Shown here one piece after another: positions 47,568 through 56,620 of a DNA stretch of 64,000 nucleotides (within the stretch, counting starts at the first letter, position 1; each line of letters starts with the position of its first letter). The position numbers and the translations under genes were made by a program. Origin of the DNA: Lysobacter sp. (lineage in GTDB: Bacteria > Pseudomonadota > Gammaproteobacteria > Xanthomonadales > Xanthomonadaceae); the NCBI GenBank assembly GCA_019634715.1, contig JAHCAU010000001.1, forward strand, positions 338,501 through 402,500, read 5' to 3'. The notes beneath the pieces were generated by a model. That model was not told the DNA's origin. It worked only from the letters and a program-made list of their open reading frames with translations, and ran no database searches.

Positions 47568-47960
47568 ATGCCGTATACCGCTCAGGACCTGGTTGCCCAG
47601 GCCCGCGCCGTCATCGACGAAATCGACCCCGCCCGGCTGCGTGCCCTGCAGGCCGCCGGCACGCCGGTCATCGACGTGCGCGAGCCCGGCGAATTCGCCG
47701 AGGGCCGCATCCCCGGCGCGGTGAACATCCCGCGCGGCATGCTGGAATTCCAGGTCGACGGCCATCCGGCCGTGAACTGCGCGCGCGACGAACACCTCTC
47801 GCACCGCGAAGCGCCGGTGATCGTCTACTGCCGCACCGGCGGGCGTTCTGCGCTGGCGGCGGAGGCGCTGAAGCGGCTCGGCTTCGCCCAGCCGCTGTCG
47901 CTGGCCGGCGGCTGGCTGCGCTGGCGCGAGGACGGCGGCGCCGAGGAGGCCGCATCGTGA
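47568..47960 (+). CDS. Rhodanese-like sulfurtransferase
   Basis: 130 residues from the ATG at 47568 (GGAG seven bases upstream). Single rhodanese domain with active-site loop CRTGGR (Cys88) and VIDVREPGEFAEGRIPGAVNIPRGMLEF. It moves sulfane sulfur, probably from persulfide to thiol or sulfite acceptors. It overlaps the arsR gene by four bases (GTGA), so both are co-expressed. Confidence 0.93.
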   Translation: MPYTAQDLVAQARAVIDEIDPARLRALQAAGTPVIDVREPGEFAEGRIPGAVNIPRGMLEFQVDGHPAVNCARDEHLSHREAPVIVYCRTGGRSALAAEALKRLGFAQPLSLAGGWLRWREDGGAEEAAS

Positions 47961-48292
47961 ATGCCCGCGATCCATCGATGGGCGAGCGCATGCAGGCCCA
48001 GGCCGAGGAAGCGGCGGAATTGCTCAAGGCCCTGTCGAACCCGCAGCGCCTGCGGGTGATGTGTTTGCTCATCGACGGCGAGAAGACCGTCGGCGAGATC
48101 AACGCCGAGGTGGAGCTCAGCCAGTCGGCGCTGTCGCAGCACCTCGCCGTGCTGCGCGAGGGCGGCCTGGTACAGACCCGGCGCGAGGCCCAGAACGTGT
48201 TCTATTCGGTCGCCGACGGTCCGGTGCAGCGGATCATGCGCACCCTGCACGACATCTACTGCCCCGCCGAAGACCAGGAAGGGCTGTGCTGA
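47957..48292 (+). CDS. bigR: ArsR-family repressor, BigR/SqrR type
   Basis: 111 residues from a GTG at 47957, with GGAGG seven bases upstream inside the rhodanese gene. Winged helix-turn-helix core (TVGEINAEVELSQSALSQHLAVLREGGLV). Cys36 (RVMCLLID) and Cys102 (DIYCPAED) lie 66 residues apart, as do Cys41/107 in SqrR and Cys42/108 in BigR, which form a di- to tetrasulfide on exposure to reactive sulfur and release DNA. An extra Cys111 is the last residue. It probably represses both divergent promoters. Confidence 0.9.
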   Translation: MNARDPSMGERMQAQAEEAAELLKALSNPQRLRVMCLLIDGEKTVGEINAEVELSQSALSQHLAVLREGGLVQTRREAQNVFYSVADGPVQRIMRTLHDIYCPAEDQEGLC

Positions 48293-48308
48293 GCGGGATC
48301 GGCCGGAC

Positions 48309-50444
48309 TCAGGCGCTGGCGTAGCGCACCGCGCCGCCGATCCAGCGCTGCGTCAGGCGTTCGGCCAGTCCTGGCGACGCCTGCAGCAGCGTCTCGCCGA
48401 TGCGCTGCACGGTCGGCAGCAGGGCGGCATCGCGGCCGAGATCGGCGATGCGGAACGCAGCCAGGCCGGTCTGGCGGGTGCCGAGCAGTTCGCCGGGGCC
48501 GCGCAGGGCCAGATCGCGTTCGGCGATGACGAAACCGTCGCTGGTCTCGCGCATCGTCGCCAGCCGCTGCCGCGCCATCTGCGACAGCGGCGGCTGGTAC
48601 AGCAGCACGCAGCTCGACGCCGCGCTGCCGCGACCCACGCGCCCGCGCAGCTGGTGCAACTGCGCCAGGCCGAGACGCTCGGCGTTCTCGATGATCATGA
48701 GCGAGGCATTCGGCACGTCGACGCCGACCTCGATCACCGTCGTCGCGACCAGCAGTTCCACCTCGCCGGCCTTGAACGCTGCCATGGTCCTCTGCTTCTC
48801 GGCGGCCTTCAGCCGGCCATGCACCAGCGCGATGCGCAATTCCGGCAGTTGCTGGGTCAGCAGTTCGAACGTGCTCTGCGCAGCCTGGGCGATGACTTCG
48901 TCGCTGTCGTCGATCAGCGTGCACACCCAGTAGGCCTGCCGCCCTTCGCGGCAGGCGGCGCGGATGCGCTCGATCAGCTCCGGCCGGCGCTCCGCGCTCA
49001 GCACCACGGTCTGCACCGGCGTGCGCCCGGGCGGCAGTTCGTCGATCGCCGACACGTCCAGATCGGCGTAGGCGGCCATCGCCAGCGTGCGCGGGATGGG
49101 CGTGGCGGTCATCACCAGCTGGTGCGGCACGCGGTTGCCGCTCTGCCCCTTGTCGCGCAGGGCGAGGCGCTGGTGCACACCGAAGCGGTGCTGTTCGTCG
49201 ACGATGGCCAGGGCGAGGTCGCGGAACGCCACGCCCTCCTGCATCAACGCATGCGTGCCGACCACGACCTGCGCCGCGCCGCCGGCGATGTCCGCCAGCA
49301 CGGCCTCGCGCGCCTTGCCGGTGACCTTGCCGGCCAGCCAGACCACGCGCACGCCCAGCGGTTCGAGCCAGCCGCGCAGGTTCGCCAGATGCTGTTCGGC
49401 GAGCAGTTCGGTCGGCGCCATCAGCGCCGCCTGCCTGCCCTCCTCGACCGCGAGCAGCGCGGCCATCGCCGCGACCACGGTCTTGCCGCTGCCCACGTCA
49501 CCCTGCACCAGGCGCAGCATCGGCACCGGCCTGGCCAGATCGGCGCGGATCTCGGCGAGCACGCGGTCCTGCGCGCCGGTGAGCGCGAACGGCAGCGCAG
49601 CGCGCAGGGCGTCCAGCCGGCGCGCCGCGCGCAGCGGCGGTGCCCCATGCGACTGCATCGCGATGCGCTGCCGGCGCAGGCTGAGGTGGTGGGCCAGCAG
49701 TTCCTCGATCGCCAGCCGGCGCTGCGCCGGATGCGTGCCGGCGAGCAGCGCCGGCACATCGCTGCCCTGCGGCGGGCGGTGGAGGGTCATCAGGGCTTCG
49801 CGCAGCGACGGCAGCCGCGCGCACAACGGCTCGCCGGCCAGCGCCTCCCCCGGCAGCAGTTCCATCGCATCGCCGTCGGGCAGGCGCTGCAGGGCCTGCC
49901 CGATCAGCTTGCGCAGCACCGCCGGGCCGACGCCGTCGATGGCGGGATAGATCGGATCGAGCGAATCGCTCAGCACCGGCTCGGCGCCGACGCCGAGCAC
50001 GCGGTAGCTCGGATGGACGATCTCCAGGCCGATCTGGCCGGCACGCGGCGTGCCGTAGGCGCGGATGCGCGTGCCGACCGCGAACTGCGCGACCTGCGTG
50101 CCGCGGAAATGGAAGAAGCGCAGGACCAGCGAGGCCTGCGAGTCGTCGCCGATGGCGACCTTCAGCATCGGCCGGCCGCGATAGCTGCGCTCGACCGCTT
50201 CGACCACGCCTTCGACCTGCGCCGGCAGGCCGGGGCGCAGCAGGCGGATCGGCACGAGTTCGGTGCGGTCCTCGTACTGCCGCGGCAGGTGGAACCACAG
50301 GTCCTGCAGGGTGAGCAGCCCGCGCGCGGCGAGCTTCTCGGCGACCTTGTCGCCGACGCCGCTCAGATGGGTGAGCGGCGTGGCGGCGGCGCGGTCGTAG
50401 GCGCTGTCGCGACCATCGGCAGGGACGGACGATCGGGTCGTCAT
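48309..50444 (-). CDS. recG: ATP-dependent DNA helicase RecG
   Basis: Branch-migration helicase that remodels stalled forks and recombination intermediates. It has 711 residues from the ATG at 50444. N-terminal wedge domain (THLSGVGDKVAEKLAARGL), Walker A GDVGSGKTVVAAMAAL, DEQH box IVDEQHRFGV, and motif VI QLRGRVGRGSAASSC. No clear ribosome binding site at the chosen start. It converges on the sulfide locus. Confidence 0.96.
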   Translation of the reverse strand: MTTRSSVPADGRDSAYDRAAATPLTHLSGVGDKVAEKLAARGLLTLQDLWFHLPRQYEDRTELVPIRLLRPGLPAQVEGVVEAVERSYRGRPMLKVAIGDDSQASLVLRFFHFRGTQVAQFAVGTRIRAYGTPRAGQIGLEIVHPSYRVLGVGAEPVLSDSLDPIYPAIDGVGPAVLRKLIGQALQRLPDGDAMELLPGEALAGEPLCARLPSLREALMTLHRPPQGSDVPALLAGTHPAQRRLAIEELLAHHLSLRRQRIAMQSHGAPPLRAARRLDALRAALPFALTGAQDRVLAEIRADLARPVPMLRLVQGDVGSGKTVVAAMAALLAVEEGRQAALMAPTELLAEQHLANLRGWLEPLGVRVVWLAGKVTGKAREAVLADIAGGAAQVVVGTHALMQEGVAFRDLALAIVDEQHRFGVHQRLALRDKGQSGNRVPHQLVMTATPIPRTLAMAAYADLDVSAIDELPPGRTPVQTVVLSAERRPELIERIRAACREGRQAYWVCTLIDDSDEVIAQAAQSTFELLTQQLPELRIALVHGRLKAAEKQRTMAAFKAGEVELLVATTVIEVGVDVPNASLMIIENAERLGLAQLHQLRGRVGRGSAASSCVLLYQPPLSQMARQRLATMRETSDGFVIAERDLALRGPGELLGTRQTGLAAFRIADLGRDAALLPTVQRIGETLLQASPGLAERLTQRWIGGAVRYASA

Positions 50445-50481
50445 GCGGCGTCGCGATGCCCGTGCGCCGGGGTGCGGACGA

Positions 50482-50865
50482 TCAGCCCAGGACCATGATC
50501 GCGTCGACCTCGAACTTCGCGCCGCGCGGCAGCGCGGAGACTTCGATGGTCGAACGCGCAGGGTACGGCGCCTGGAACACATCCTGCATCACCGCGTTGA
50601 CCGCGGCGAATTCGGACAGGTCGGTCAGGTACAGGCCGACGCGGACGATATCGTCGAGCGAACCGCCGGCGGCCTGGCAGACTTCGCGCAGGTTCGCGAA
50701 GGCCTGGCGCGCCTGCGCGGTGATGTCGCCTTCGACGATGAGGCCGGAATTCGGGTCCAGCGGGATCTGGCCGGAGAGGAAGACCATGTCGCCGGCGCGC
50801 GTGGCCTGCGAATACGGGCCGATGGCGGCCGGGGCTTTCGGGGTGTTGATCGGTTCGCGGGGCAT
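50482..50865 (-). CDS. ridA: RidA/YjgF enamine/imine deaminase
   Basis: 127 residues. Hydrolyses reactive 2-aminoacrylate-type imines. Contains IGPYSQATRAGDMVFLSGQIPLDP, and the conserved Arg in YPARSTIEVSALPRGAKFEVDAI. It lies upstream of recG on the same strand, the usual spoT-ridA-recG order. The spoT neighbour is displaced by about 2.9 kb (see the carboxypeptidase gene). Confidence 0.96.
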   Translation of the reverse strand: MPREPINTPKAPAAIGPYSQATRAGDMVFLSGQIPLDPNSGLIVEGDITAQARQAFANLREVCQAAGGSLDDIVRVGLYLTDLSEFAAVNAVMQDVFQAPYPARSTIEVSALPRGAKFEVDAIMVLG

Positions 50866-51424
50866 GGGGCGCTCGGTCGGATCGGGAAGGAAGGATCGGG
50901 AAGGCATGCGCGGAACGGGCGAGGACGGCATGCGCCCGAAGGCCGGGCGGACTCGGAAACGACGCGCCGCGCAGGCACGTAGTGTAGCGCCGGGGTCGGA
51001 AGCGGTCATCGCGATGCGTGCCGCGGCGCGTCCCGGGATCCTCGCAGCGATTTGAGAAAGATTTGAGCGCCGCGCGAAGGCGCGCACGAGCGCGCTCGCG
51101 CACAGTGCGCGAGCCGCTGCGGCTCCGCAGCGGCACTCATGCTGAAAGGTCATGAAAGCCGGCCACCGAGGACCCGACTTCATGATCGCCTTCGAAGTTT
51201 GCGCCTCCGCAGGCACCTAGCATGGCCCACGGCGTCCGTCCGGCGGTCGCAACCGGCATCGGCAGCAGGCGGTCGCCACCGCATGTTCCGCGCCGGAGTT
51301 CGACGACGGGTTGTTCGAGGGGGCCCCGTCCGCGCATCGCAAGCCTTGCGTCCTGTCCCGCACGGGCCAGGCACGGGCGACGCCGTACACGACACACATC
51401 AAAAACAATCAAGGAGAGAACACC
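50866..51424. other. 559-base gap between ridA and the carboxypeptidase
   Basis: No gene is supported. It contains a tandem gatcgggaaggaag(gatcgggaagg) near 50878-50903 and a repeated agatttgag (about 51048-51066). An AAGGAGA about eight bases upstream of 51425 serves the carboxypeptidase. It probably holds divergent promoters for ridA and the carboxypeptidase; none was clear enough to place. Confidence 0.5.
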
Positions 51425-53740
51425 ATGCGGTACCGTAGTGACCTGCTGTCGGCGTTGCTTCTGCTGTCCGTTCCCGCCGCCGCCTCATCGCAAGCCGTTC
51501 CATCGATCTCCTCCGGCAACGCCGACGATGCCTCGTCGGTCGTCGTCATCCGCTATCGCACCCAGGCCGAACTGCAGCAACTGGGCGACCGCTTCCAGCA
51601 CGTCCACGTGGACCCGCGCGCGCGGACCGTCCGCGCCGACGCCACCGGCCGCGACATCGCCCAACTGCGCGCGCTGGGCCTGGCGGTCGCCGTCGACCGC
51701 GACGCGACGCTCGCCCTGCGCCGCTCGGAAAGCGCCATCGCCCGCAGCGGCTTCGGTACCCGCAGCATTTCCGGCTACAGCTGCTACCGCACCGTCGAAG
51801 AGACCTACACCACGCTCAACCAGCTGAGCGCGAACAAGCCGGCGCTGGCCAGCGTGTCCAACATCGGCAGCAGCTGGCTGAAGACGCGCGGCAGCGGCGG
51901 CTACGACCTCAAGGTGCTGCGCCTGACCAATTCGGCGACCAACAGCGCACGGCCGAACAAGCCGGCGATGGTGCTCACCGGCGGCATGCATCCGCGCGAA
52001 TACGCGCCGGTGGAGCTGGTCACCCGCTTCGGCGAATGGCTGGTCAACGGCTACGGCACCGATGCCGAGGCCACCTGGCTGATGGACAACTACGTCTTCT
52101 ACATCGTGCTGCAGTCCAACCCGGACGGCCGCAAGCGTGCCGAAGCGGGCCAGTCCTGGCGGAAGAACGTCAACAACACCAACGGCAGCTGCAGCACCAG
52201 CACCTTCGGCGTCGACCTCAACCGCAACTTCCCGTTCCAGTGGAGCAGCGGCTCCGGCGGCTCCAGCGGCAATGCCTGCGCCGAGACCTATCGCGGCCCG
52301 GCCCGCCAGTCGGAACCGGAAACCCAGGCGCTCGTCCGCCTGATCGCCGGCACGCCCGGCGCCAGCGGCGCCTACAGCGGCGGTATCTTCCCCGACCTGC
52401 GCGCCGACGGCACGTCCAGCGCCGCGCCGGACACCGCGACCGGCATGTACATCGACGTGCACGCCTACGGACAGCTGGTGATGTGGCCCTGGGGCTATAC
52501 CGGCACGGCCGCCCCGAACGGCACCGCGCTGCGCACGCTCGGCCGCCGCGTGGCCTTCCACAACAGCGCCAAGCCGCAGACCATCTCGCAGCTGTACACC
52601 GCCGACGGCAGCAGCGTCGACACCATCTACGGCCTGCTCGGCACGCCCAGCCTCGCCTTCGAACTGGGCAGCGCCTTCTTCGAGGGCTGCTCGTCGTTCG
52701 AGTCGACGGTGCTGCCGCGCAACCTGGCCGCGCTGAAATACGCCGCCCGCACCCTGTCGGCGCCGTATCGCTATCCCTCCGGTCCCGATGCCGTCAGCGT
52801 GAGCACATCCTCGGCCAGCGTGCCGGCCGGGGCCACGGTGACGATCACCGCCATCGTCGACGACACCCGCTTCAACCAGGCCAACGGCACCGAAGCCACG
52901 CAGAACATCGCGTCGGCGCGGATGTACGTCGACATCCCGCCGTGGCAGTCCGGCGCCACCGCCATCGCGATGTCGGCCAGCGACGGCAGCTTCAACAGCA
53001 CGCGCGAAACCGTCACCGCCAGCCTGAATACCGCAGGCCTCGGCACGGGCCGGCACATCGTCTACGTGCAGGGCGTCGATGCCTCCGGCCAGGCCGGCGC
53101 GCCGAATGCGGTGATCGTCAACGTCACCGGCGGTGGCGGCAACGTCGCACCGGTCGCGAACTTCAACGTCAGCACATCCGGATTGACGGCAAGCTTCACC
53201 GACACCTCGACCGACAGCGACGGCAGCATCGCCTCGCGTACGTGGGAGTTCGGCGACGGCAGCACGTCGACGCTCGCCAATCCGAGCAGGACCTACGCCA
53301 GCGCCGGGACTTACACGGTCAGGCTCACCGTCACCGACAACGGCGGCCTGAGCCACACGAAGTCGGAGTCCGTGGCCGTGGGCATCGGCAATCCGCCGCG
53401 CGACACCTACCGCAACGACGCCGACTATGCGATCCGGGACAACGCCACCGTCGAAAGCCCGGTCACGGTCACCAACCGGCCCGAGAACGCGCCCAGCGAT
53501 GCCGCCGTCGCGGTCAGCATCGTGCACACCTACATCGGCGACCTGAAGGTCGACCTGGTCGCGCCCGACGGCTCGGTGTACGTGCTGCACAACCGCTCCG
53601 GCGGCAGCGCGGACAACATCAACCGCACGTTCACGGTGAACCTGTCGAGCGAGGTGAAGAACGGCACCTGGAAGCTGCGCGTCAACGACAACGCCGTCAA
53701 CGACACCGGCTACATCGACAGCTGGAGCCTGACGTTCTGA
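51425..53740 (+). CDS. Secreted M14 zinc carboxypeptidase with PKD and P domains
   Basis: 771 residues. Signal peptide to about residue 20 (SVPAAASSQA). A prodomain-like segment runs to about 110, then an M14 catalytic domain with zinc ligands His189 and Glu192 (MHPRE) and His346 (DVHAYGQ), and catalytic Glu413 (AFELGSAFFEG). After it come a linker, a PKD domain (about 575-655, FTDTSTDSDGSIASRTWEFGDGSTS...AGTYTVRLTV), and a C-terminal proprotein-convertase P domain (about 660-771, ending GYIDSWSLTF). A Lysobacter/Xanthomonas-type exoenzyme. Its strand and position break up the spoT-ridA-recG block. Confidence 0.94.
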   Translation: MRYRSDLLSALLLLSVPAAASSQAVPSISSGNADDASSVVVIRYRTQAELQQLGDRFQHVHVDPRARTVRADATGRDIAQLRALGLAVAVDRDATLALRRSESAIARSGFGTRSISGYSCYRTVEETYTTLNQLSANKPALASVSNIGSSWLKTRGSGGYDLKVLRLTNSATNSARPNKPAMVLTGGMHPREYAPVELVTRFGEWLVNGYGTDAEATWLMDNYVFYIVLQSNPDGRKRAEAGQSWRKNVNNTNGSCSTSTFGVDLNRNFPFQWSSGSGGSSGNACAETYRGPARQSEPETQALVRLIAGTPGASGAYSGGIFPDLRADGTSSAAPDTATGMYIDVHAYGQLVMWPWGYTGTAAPNGTALRTLGRRVAFHNSAKPQTISQLYTADGSSVDTIYGLLGTPSLAFELGSAFFEGCSSFESTVLPRNLAALKYAARTLSAPYRYPSGPDAVSVSTSSASVPAGATVTITAIVDDTRFNQANGTEATQNIASARMYVDIPPWQSGATAIAMSASDGSFNSTRETVTASLNTAGLGTGRHIVYVQGVDASGQAGAPNAVIVNVTGGGGNVAPVANFNVSTSGLTASFTDTSTDSDGSIASRTWEFGDGSTSTLANPSRTYASAGTYTVRLTVTDNGGLSHTKSESVAVGIGNPPRDTYRNDADYAIRDNATVESPVTVTNRPENAPSDAAVAVSIVHTYIGDLKVDLVAPDGSVYVLHNRSGGSADNINRTFTVNLSSEVKNGTWKLRVNDNAVNDTGYIDSWSLTF

Positions 53741-53812
53741 TCGATGCCGCCGTCGATGGCCGATGCCAGTCTCCCCGGGTCCGTCGCGACCCGGGGAGTT
53801 CGCGAGCCAGGC

Positions 53813-55987
53813 TCAGATCCGCTGCACGCCGATGACCACCGACAGGCGGCGCACGCGGCGGATCACGTCGGCCAGGTGCGTGCGGTCGCTGACCGAGATG
53901 TCGAAGCGGATCACCGAGATGTTGCGGTCGCGGTCGAGGTATTCCACGCCTTCGATGTTGGAATCGGCCTGCGCGATGGCCGCCGCGACCTGGGCCAGCA
54001 CGCCCATGCGGTTCTCGATCTCCACGCGCAGCGCGACGTGGAAATCGCCGCTGACCTCGCGGTCCCAGCCGATCGCGACCCAGCGATCCGGCGACTTGCG
54101 GTACTCGGCGACGTTGGCGCATTCGATGCGATGCACCACGATGCCGCGACCGGCGGTGTGGTAGCCCATCACGTCGTCGCCCGGGATCGGCATGCAGCAG
54201 TTGGCGAAGGTGATGACGCCGCGCTCGGCACCGGTGATCAGGATCTGTTCGCCCTTCGCCACGAAAGGCACGGGTTCGACGCTGTCGTCGCGCTCGGAGG
54301 CGCGATGCGCCAGTGCCTGCGCGACCTGCGCCGGCATGCGGTTGCCCAGCGCGATGTCGGCGAGCAGCGCCTCCAGGCGCGGATAGCGATGGTCGGCGAT
54401 GAACGCCTCCAGCCGCGCCGACGGCAGGCGGTCGAGCGAGGTGCCGAGGCTCTCCAGCGCGCGGTCGAGCATGCGATGCCCCAGTTGCACCGCATCCTCG
54501 TGCTCCAGCTGCTTGAGCTGGTGGCGGATACCGGTGCGCGCCTTGCCGGTGACCACGAATTCCAGCCACTGCGGTTTGGGCGCAGCGGATTTCGCGGTGA
54601 TGATCTCGACCGACTGCCCGCTGCTGAGCTTGGTGCGCAGCGGCACCAGCTTGCGGTCGACGCGTGCGGCCACGGCGTGGTTGCCGACATCGGTGTGCAC
54701 GGCGTAGGCGAAATCCAGCGTCGTCGCATTGCGCGGCAGCGCCATGATGTCGCCCTTGGGCGTGAACAGGTACACCTCGTCGGGGAACAGGTCGATCTTG
54801 ACGTTTTCCAGGAACTCCAGCGACGAGCCGGTGGAGCGCTGCGATTCGATCAGGTTCGCCACCCACGACTGCGCGCGGTTCTGCGCGCCGCTGGCCGCGC
54901 CGCCGTGCTTGTAGGACCAGTGCGCCGCGATGCCGCGCTCGGCGATGAGGTCCATCTCCTCGGTGCGGATCTGCACCTCGATCGGCGACCCGTACGGCCC
55001 GAACAGCACCGTGTGCAGCGACTGGTAACCGTTCGCCTTCGGGATCGCGATGAAGTCGCGGAAGCGTCCGTCCAGCGGCTTGAACGCCGAATGCACCACG
55101 CCCAGCGCGTGGTAGCACTCCGGCACGCTGGGCACGACCAGGCGGAAACCGAACACATCCATCACCTGGGCGAAGGTTTTGCCTTCCGCGCGCATCTTCG
55201 TGTAGATGCTCCACGGCGACTTGATGCGGCCGACCAGCCGGAACTGGAAGCCTTCCTTGCCGAGTTTCTGCGCCAGCTGCGCCTCGATCTTCGCCAGCGC
55301 TTCGCGGCGCACCACCGGCTGGGTGCGGATGCGTCGCGACAGCACCGCATGCCGCCACGGGTGCAGGGCGCGGAAACCCAGGTCCTGTAACTCGGACTTG
55401 ATCAGGTTCATGCCCAGGCGCTGCGCGATCGGCGCGTAGATCTCCAGCGTCTCGCGGGCGATGCGCATGCGCGCCTCGGTACCCTGCGAGCCGAGGGTGC
55501 GCATGTTGTGCAGGCGATCGGCCAGCTTGATCAGGATCACGCGCAGATCCAGCGCCATCGCCAGCATCATCTTGCGGAAGCTTTCCGCAGCGGCCTCCTG
55601 GCGATCGCGGAACTGCAGCTTGTCCAGCTTGGTCACGCCTTCGACCAGCTCGGCCACGGTGGCGCCGAACGGCTCGGCAATGTCCTCGCGCGTGAGCGGC
55701 GTGTCCTCGATGGTGTCGTGCAGGATCGCGGCGACCAGGGTTTCGACATCGACGCCCTGCTCGGCCAGGATCGTCGCCGCCGCGACCGGATGGGTGATGT
55801 AGGGTTCGCCCGATTTGCGCATCTGCCCGGCATGCGCATCGGCGCCGACGCGCCAGGCACGCACCAGGGTGTCGCGCTGCGCGGCAGGCAGGTAGTCGGC
55901 GGCGGCCAGCAGCGCGCGCACGTACTCCGGCAGCTCCGCGGCGGGCGCGGGCGTGGGGCCGGAGATGATGGGCTCGAGCTGGCTCAT
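53813..55987 (-). CDS. spoT: Bifunctional (p)ppGpp synthetase/hydrolase SpoT
   Basis: Controls the alarmone level in starvation. It has 724 residues. The N-terminal hydrolase HD domain includes His52, His66 (ITHPVAAA) and the HD pair His90-Asp91 (AAILHDTIEDT). The synthetase domain lies at about 230-350 (GRIKSPWSIYTKMRAEGKTFAQVMDVFGFRLV), then TGS (about 400-460) and the C-terminal ACT domain. It is downstream of rpoZ on the same strand but separated from it by a strong terminator, so a promoter of its own is likely. Confidence 0.97.
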   Translation of the reverse strand: MSQLEPIISGPTPAPAAELPEYVRALLAAADYLPAAQRDTLVRAWRVGADAHAGQMRKSGEPYITHPVAAATILAEQGVDVETLVAAILHDTIEDTPLTREDIAEPFGATVAELVEGVTKLDKLQFRDRQEAAAESFRKMMLAMALDLRVILIKLADRLHNMRTLGSQGTEARMRIARETLEIYAPIAQRLGMNLIKSELQDLGFRALHPWRHAVLSRRIRTQPVVRREALAKIEAQLAQKLGKEGFQFRLVGRIKSPWSIYTKMRAEGKTFAQVMDVFGFRLVVPSVPECYHALGVVHSAFKPLDGRFRDFIAIPKANGYQSLHTVLFGPYGSPIEVQIRTEEMDLIAERGIAAHWSYKHGGAASGAQNRAQSWVANLIESQRSTGSSLEFLENVKIDLFPDEVYLFTPKGDIMALPRNATTLDFAYAVHTDVGNHAVAARVDRKLVPLRTKLSSGQSVEIITAKSAAPKPQWLEFVVTGKARTGIRHQLKQLEHEDAVQLGHRMLDRALESLGTSLDRLPSARLEAFIADHRYPRLEALLADIALGNRMPAQVAQALAHRASERDDSVEPVPFVAKGEQILITGAERGVITFANCCMPIPGDDVMGYHTAGRGIVVHRIECANVAEYRKSPDRWVAIGWDREVSGDFHVALRVEIENRMGVLAQVAAAIAQADSNIEGVEYLDRDRNISVIRFDISVSDRTHLADVIRRVRRLSVVIGVQRI

Positions 55988-55994
55988 GCCTGAA

Positions 55995-56165
55995 GACTAA
56001 GGGGAAAGGCCGGGAGTTGGGAATGGGGAATCGGAAGGCCTGAACAGCCCGGCGTTCCAGCCCGCGGTCGTGCCGGATGATCACGAAAAAAAGAAACCCC
56101 GCCGAAGCGGGGTTTCCATGTCCTCAACCCGAAATGCGGGAAATCGGATCTGAACGATTTCCCAT
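55995..56165. repeat. GGGAATCG-type repeat units flanking the rpoZ terminator
   Basis: gggagttgggaatggggaatcgg (left) and gatttcccattcccgatgtccgattccc (right) are complementary-type units of the dispersed family also found at 4184-4284 and 15883-15950. The rpoZ terminator lies between the arms. Confidence 0.5.
56084..56116 (-). terminator. Rho-independent terminator downstream of rpoZ
   Basis: gaaaccccgc/gcggggtttc with loop cgaa (56093-56116), followed on the minus strand by a TTCTTTTTTT run (56084-56092). A classic terminator. Confidence 0.92.
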
Positions 56166-56189
56166 TCCCGATGTCCGATTCCCGGCGTT

Positions 56190-56492
56190 TTACAGGTCGT
56201 CGCCCTTCGACAGGTCGTCGTCGGCGACCACTTCGGCGGCGGCCCATTCCAGGGCTTCGCGCTCCTTGCGCTCGCGCTCGGCCTTCTCGACGGCGTCGAT
56301 GTAGCCGTGGTCGATGCGGCGGGCGGCGATCTCGCGCAGGGCGAGCACGGTGGGCTTGTCGTTGGCTTCGCTGTTGTCCAGCTGCGGTTCGACGCCGTTG
56401 GCGAGCTGGCGGGCGCGCTTGGCGGCCATCATCACGAGCTCGAAGCGGTTATCGAGGACTTGCAGGCAATCTTCAACGGTGATGCGGGCCAT
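56190..56492 (-). CDS. rpoZ: RNA polymerase omega subunit
   Basis: 100 residues from the ATG at 56492 (GGGAG upstream). Opens [33 protein letters not shown], the family signature, followed by the conserved [17 protein letters not shown]. Omega stabilises beta' and contributes to a ppGpp site. It precedes spoT; gmk, often upstream, is absent here and an AlkB gene lies there instead. Confidence 0.97.
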   Translation of the reverse strand: MARITVEDCLQVLDNRFELVMMAAKRARQLANGVEPQLDNSEANDKPTVLALREIAARRIDHGYIDAVEKAERERKEREALEWAAAEVVADDDLSKGDDL

Positions 56493-56620
56493 GGGGCTCC
56501 CGGCGGCCTGGGGCCGTCCGACTGATGTGTGGGAACCGGCGATTCTAGCGATTCCGGGGGCTTCGGCACAAGGTCGGGCCGACACGCGGGTCGGGGGAGC
56601 CCCACATTCCGCCTTTCGAA

